From the NCBI GenBank assembly GCA_026874595.1, contig JAPPUL010000069.1, forward strand, positions 498,001 to 562,000: 64,000 bases of DNA. Reading direction: 5' to 3'. Numbering within the stretch: position 1 is the first letter of the stretch; every line of letters begins with the position of its first letter. Of the stretch, positions 63,315 through 64,000 are shown in pieces. Made by a program: the position numbers and the translations under genes. The stretch comes from Sipunculus nudus (taxonomy: Eukaryota; Annelida; Sipuncula; Golfingiida; Sipunculidae). A model generated the notes under the pieces. The model was given only the letters and a program-made list of their open reading frames with translations. It was not told the DNA's origin and ran no database searches.

Positions 63315-64000
63315 TTATTCTATGCGGCTCTTCTTATCAAGCTTTGTATACATATCTAGTGTATCCTTTTGCGTTACTATCCCTATCAAATGGGGAGGAC
63401 TTTCATTATCTACTACAGGAAGATATTCTCCTGTCTGTGATACATGGAACATATTTACAAGCTCTTGTATGCTATTTGTCGGCCTTGCTACGTACGTCTT
63501 TTCATGTACCATGTCTTGCGCTATTATAAGCTTTGCAAACTCATCATCTAGCAGTATGTCTCGTATCTCGTTATATGATATAATCCCTATGAAATGGCCA
63601 TCGTCATCTATCACCATAAATTGATCATAGGTCGACTTCGTTGCAAAAGCAAATACCTCGTCAAAGGAGGCTGAGACTTTCAGAGTGTCAAAACTGCTTC
63701 GCATTATAGATTTACAGGTTATTCGCTCTTTTTTATTTGTATGTTTAAGCCCCAGTGAGCGTTTTAGCTTTAAAAATACCCTCTGATATATTCGTCTGTT
63801 GCGAGTCCAGCTCCTCTTGGAAAGCGATATCTCCTTAACCTCTCCCCCTCGTACTATAGCAAGCCTCGTAAATATCGGACCCACTATCTCAAAGACTATA
63901 ACTCCTGATAGAATAACAGACGATAATATCCCGCCTATACTATATCCTGAACCTTTAAGAATTAATGCAAGGCCTATTGCAACCCCTGCTTGTGGGAGAA
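63315..64000 (-). CDS. Cation:proton antiporter with C-terminal CBS pair (5' partial)
   Basis: The frame is open to the window edge, so the N-terminal transmembrane part lies beyond 64000. The visible part starts with LPQAGVAIGLALIL and GGILSSVILSGVIVFEIVGPIFTRLA, the last helices of a CPA-type (NhaP/Kef-like) antiporter. After a basic linker two CBS units follow: ITCKSIMRSSFDTLKVSASFDEVF with FMVIDDDGHFIGIISYNEIRD, then AQDMVHEKTYVARPTNSIQELV with YLPVVDNESPPHLIGIVTQKD. CBS pairs bind adenosine nucleotides and gate such carriers. The ion (Na+ or K+) cannot be told from this part. An internal GTG at 63884 is not a real start. Confidence 0.75.
   Translation of the reverse strand, partial: LPQAGVAIGLALILKGSGYSIGGILSSVILSGVIVFEIVGPIFTRLAIVRGGEVKEISLSKRSWTRNRRIYQRVFLKLKRSLGLKHTNKKERITCKSIMRSSFDTLKVSASFDEVFAFATKSTYDQFMVIDDDGHFIGIISYNEIRDILLDDEFAKLIIAQDMVHEKTYVARPTNSIQELVNMFHVSQTGEYLPVVDNESPPHLIGIVTQKDTLDMYTKLDKKSRIE

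Overview
This is an AT-rich chromosomal window (roughly one third G+C by eye) from a diderm, aerobically respiring bacterium. Outer-membrane beta-barrels, lipoproteins with lipobox cysteines, an M16 zinc peptidase, an Mla-type ABC ATPase, FeoAB, an A1-type cytochrome c oxidase and a complete mreBCD-mrdA-rodA elongation cluster all point to a free-living Gram-negative cell. I cannot fix the phylum from sequence alone. A spirochaete or a deltaproteobacterium-like lineage would fit the EF-G-like protein, the spore-photoproduct-lyase-like radical SAM protein and the gene content. I saw no rRNA, tRNA, CRISPR array, insertion sequence or prophage.

Layout. 1-9.7 kb: the accA 3' end, an ECF sigma factor coupled to an Mla-type ATPase, riboflavin synthase, a GT-C glycosyltransferase, an HU protein, an EF-G-like GTPase, a large M16 peptidase and UbiX. 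9.9-14.5 kb: bioA-bioD, pyrF and leucyl aminopeptidase. 14.6-25.2 kb: an envelope-protein region. It contains a six-gene minus-strand cassette (15.6-23.7 kb) with two paralogous exported caspase-TPR proteins, one with the catalytic His/Cys pair intact and one with both residues lost. They are interleaved with a small beta-barrel, a lipoprotein and a DUF4384-like protein. 25.3-36.6 kb: mgtE, two small proteins, gatC-murJ, an ArsM-like methyltransferase, an SPL-like radical SAM protein, a SurA/PpiD-like membrane protein, a beta-barrel, gatB, folK and a small lipoprotein. 36.8-42.3 kb: a 20-bp minisatellite, then a cox operon (II, I, III, IV, a second III-like subunit and a small Cys-x-Cys membrane protein). 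42.4-48.9 kb: a HIT protein and two iron-uptake loci, FbpABC-type ferric and FeoAB ferrous; a 25-bp palindrome lies upstream of feoA. 49.2-53.2 kb: ftsY, glgA and der. 53.7-61.6 kb: a TPR membrane protein followed by mreB-mreC-mreD-mrdA-rodA. 61.7-64 kb: a frameshifted kelch-lipoprotein remnant, an M24 aminopeptidase and the C-terminal part of a CBS-containing cation:proton antiporter.

The strongest candidate for an undescribed system is the caspase/pseudocaspase-TPR cassette. The peptidase and its inactive paralogue are both predicted to be exported and are encoded with other envelope proteins. Two other themes recur. Short tandem duplications (13-22 bp period) sit in the 5' leaders of at least seven genes. 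Several familiar proteins carry lineage-specific additions: an approximately 70-residue insertion in the CuA domain of CoxB, a long coiled-coil tail on PBP2, and a basic insertion in RodA.
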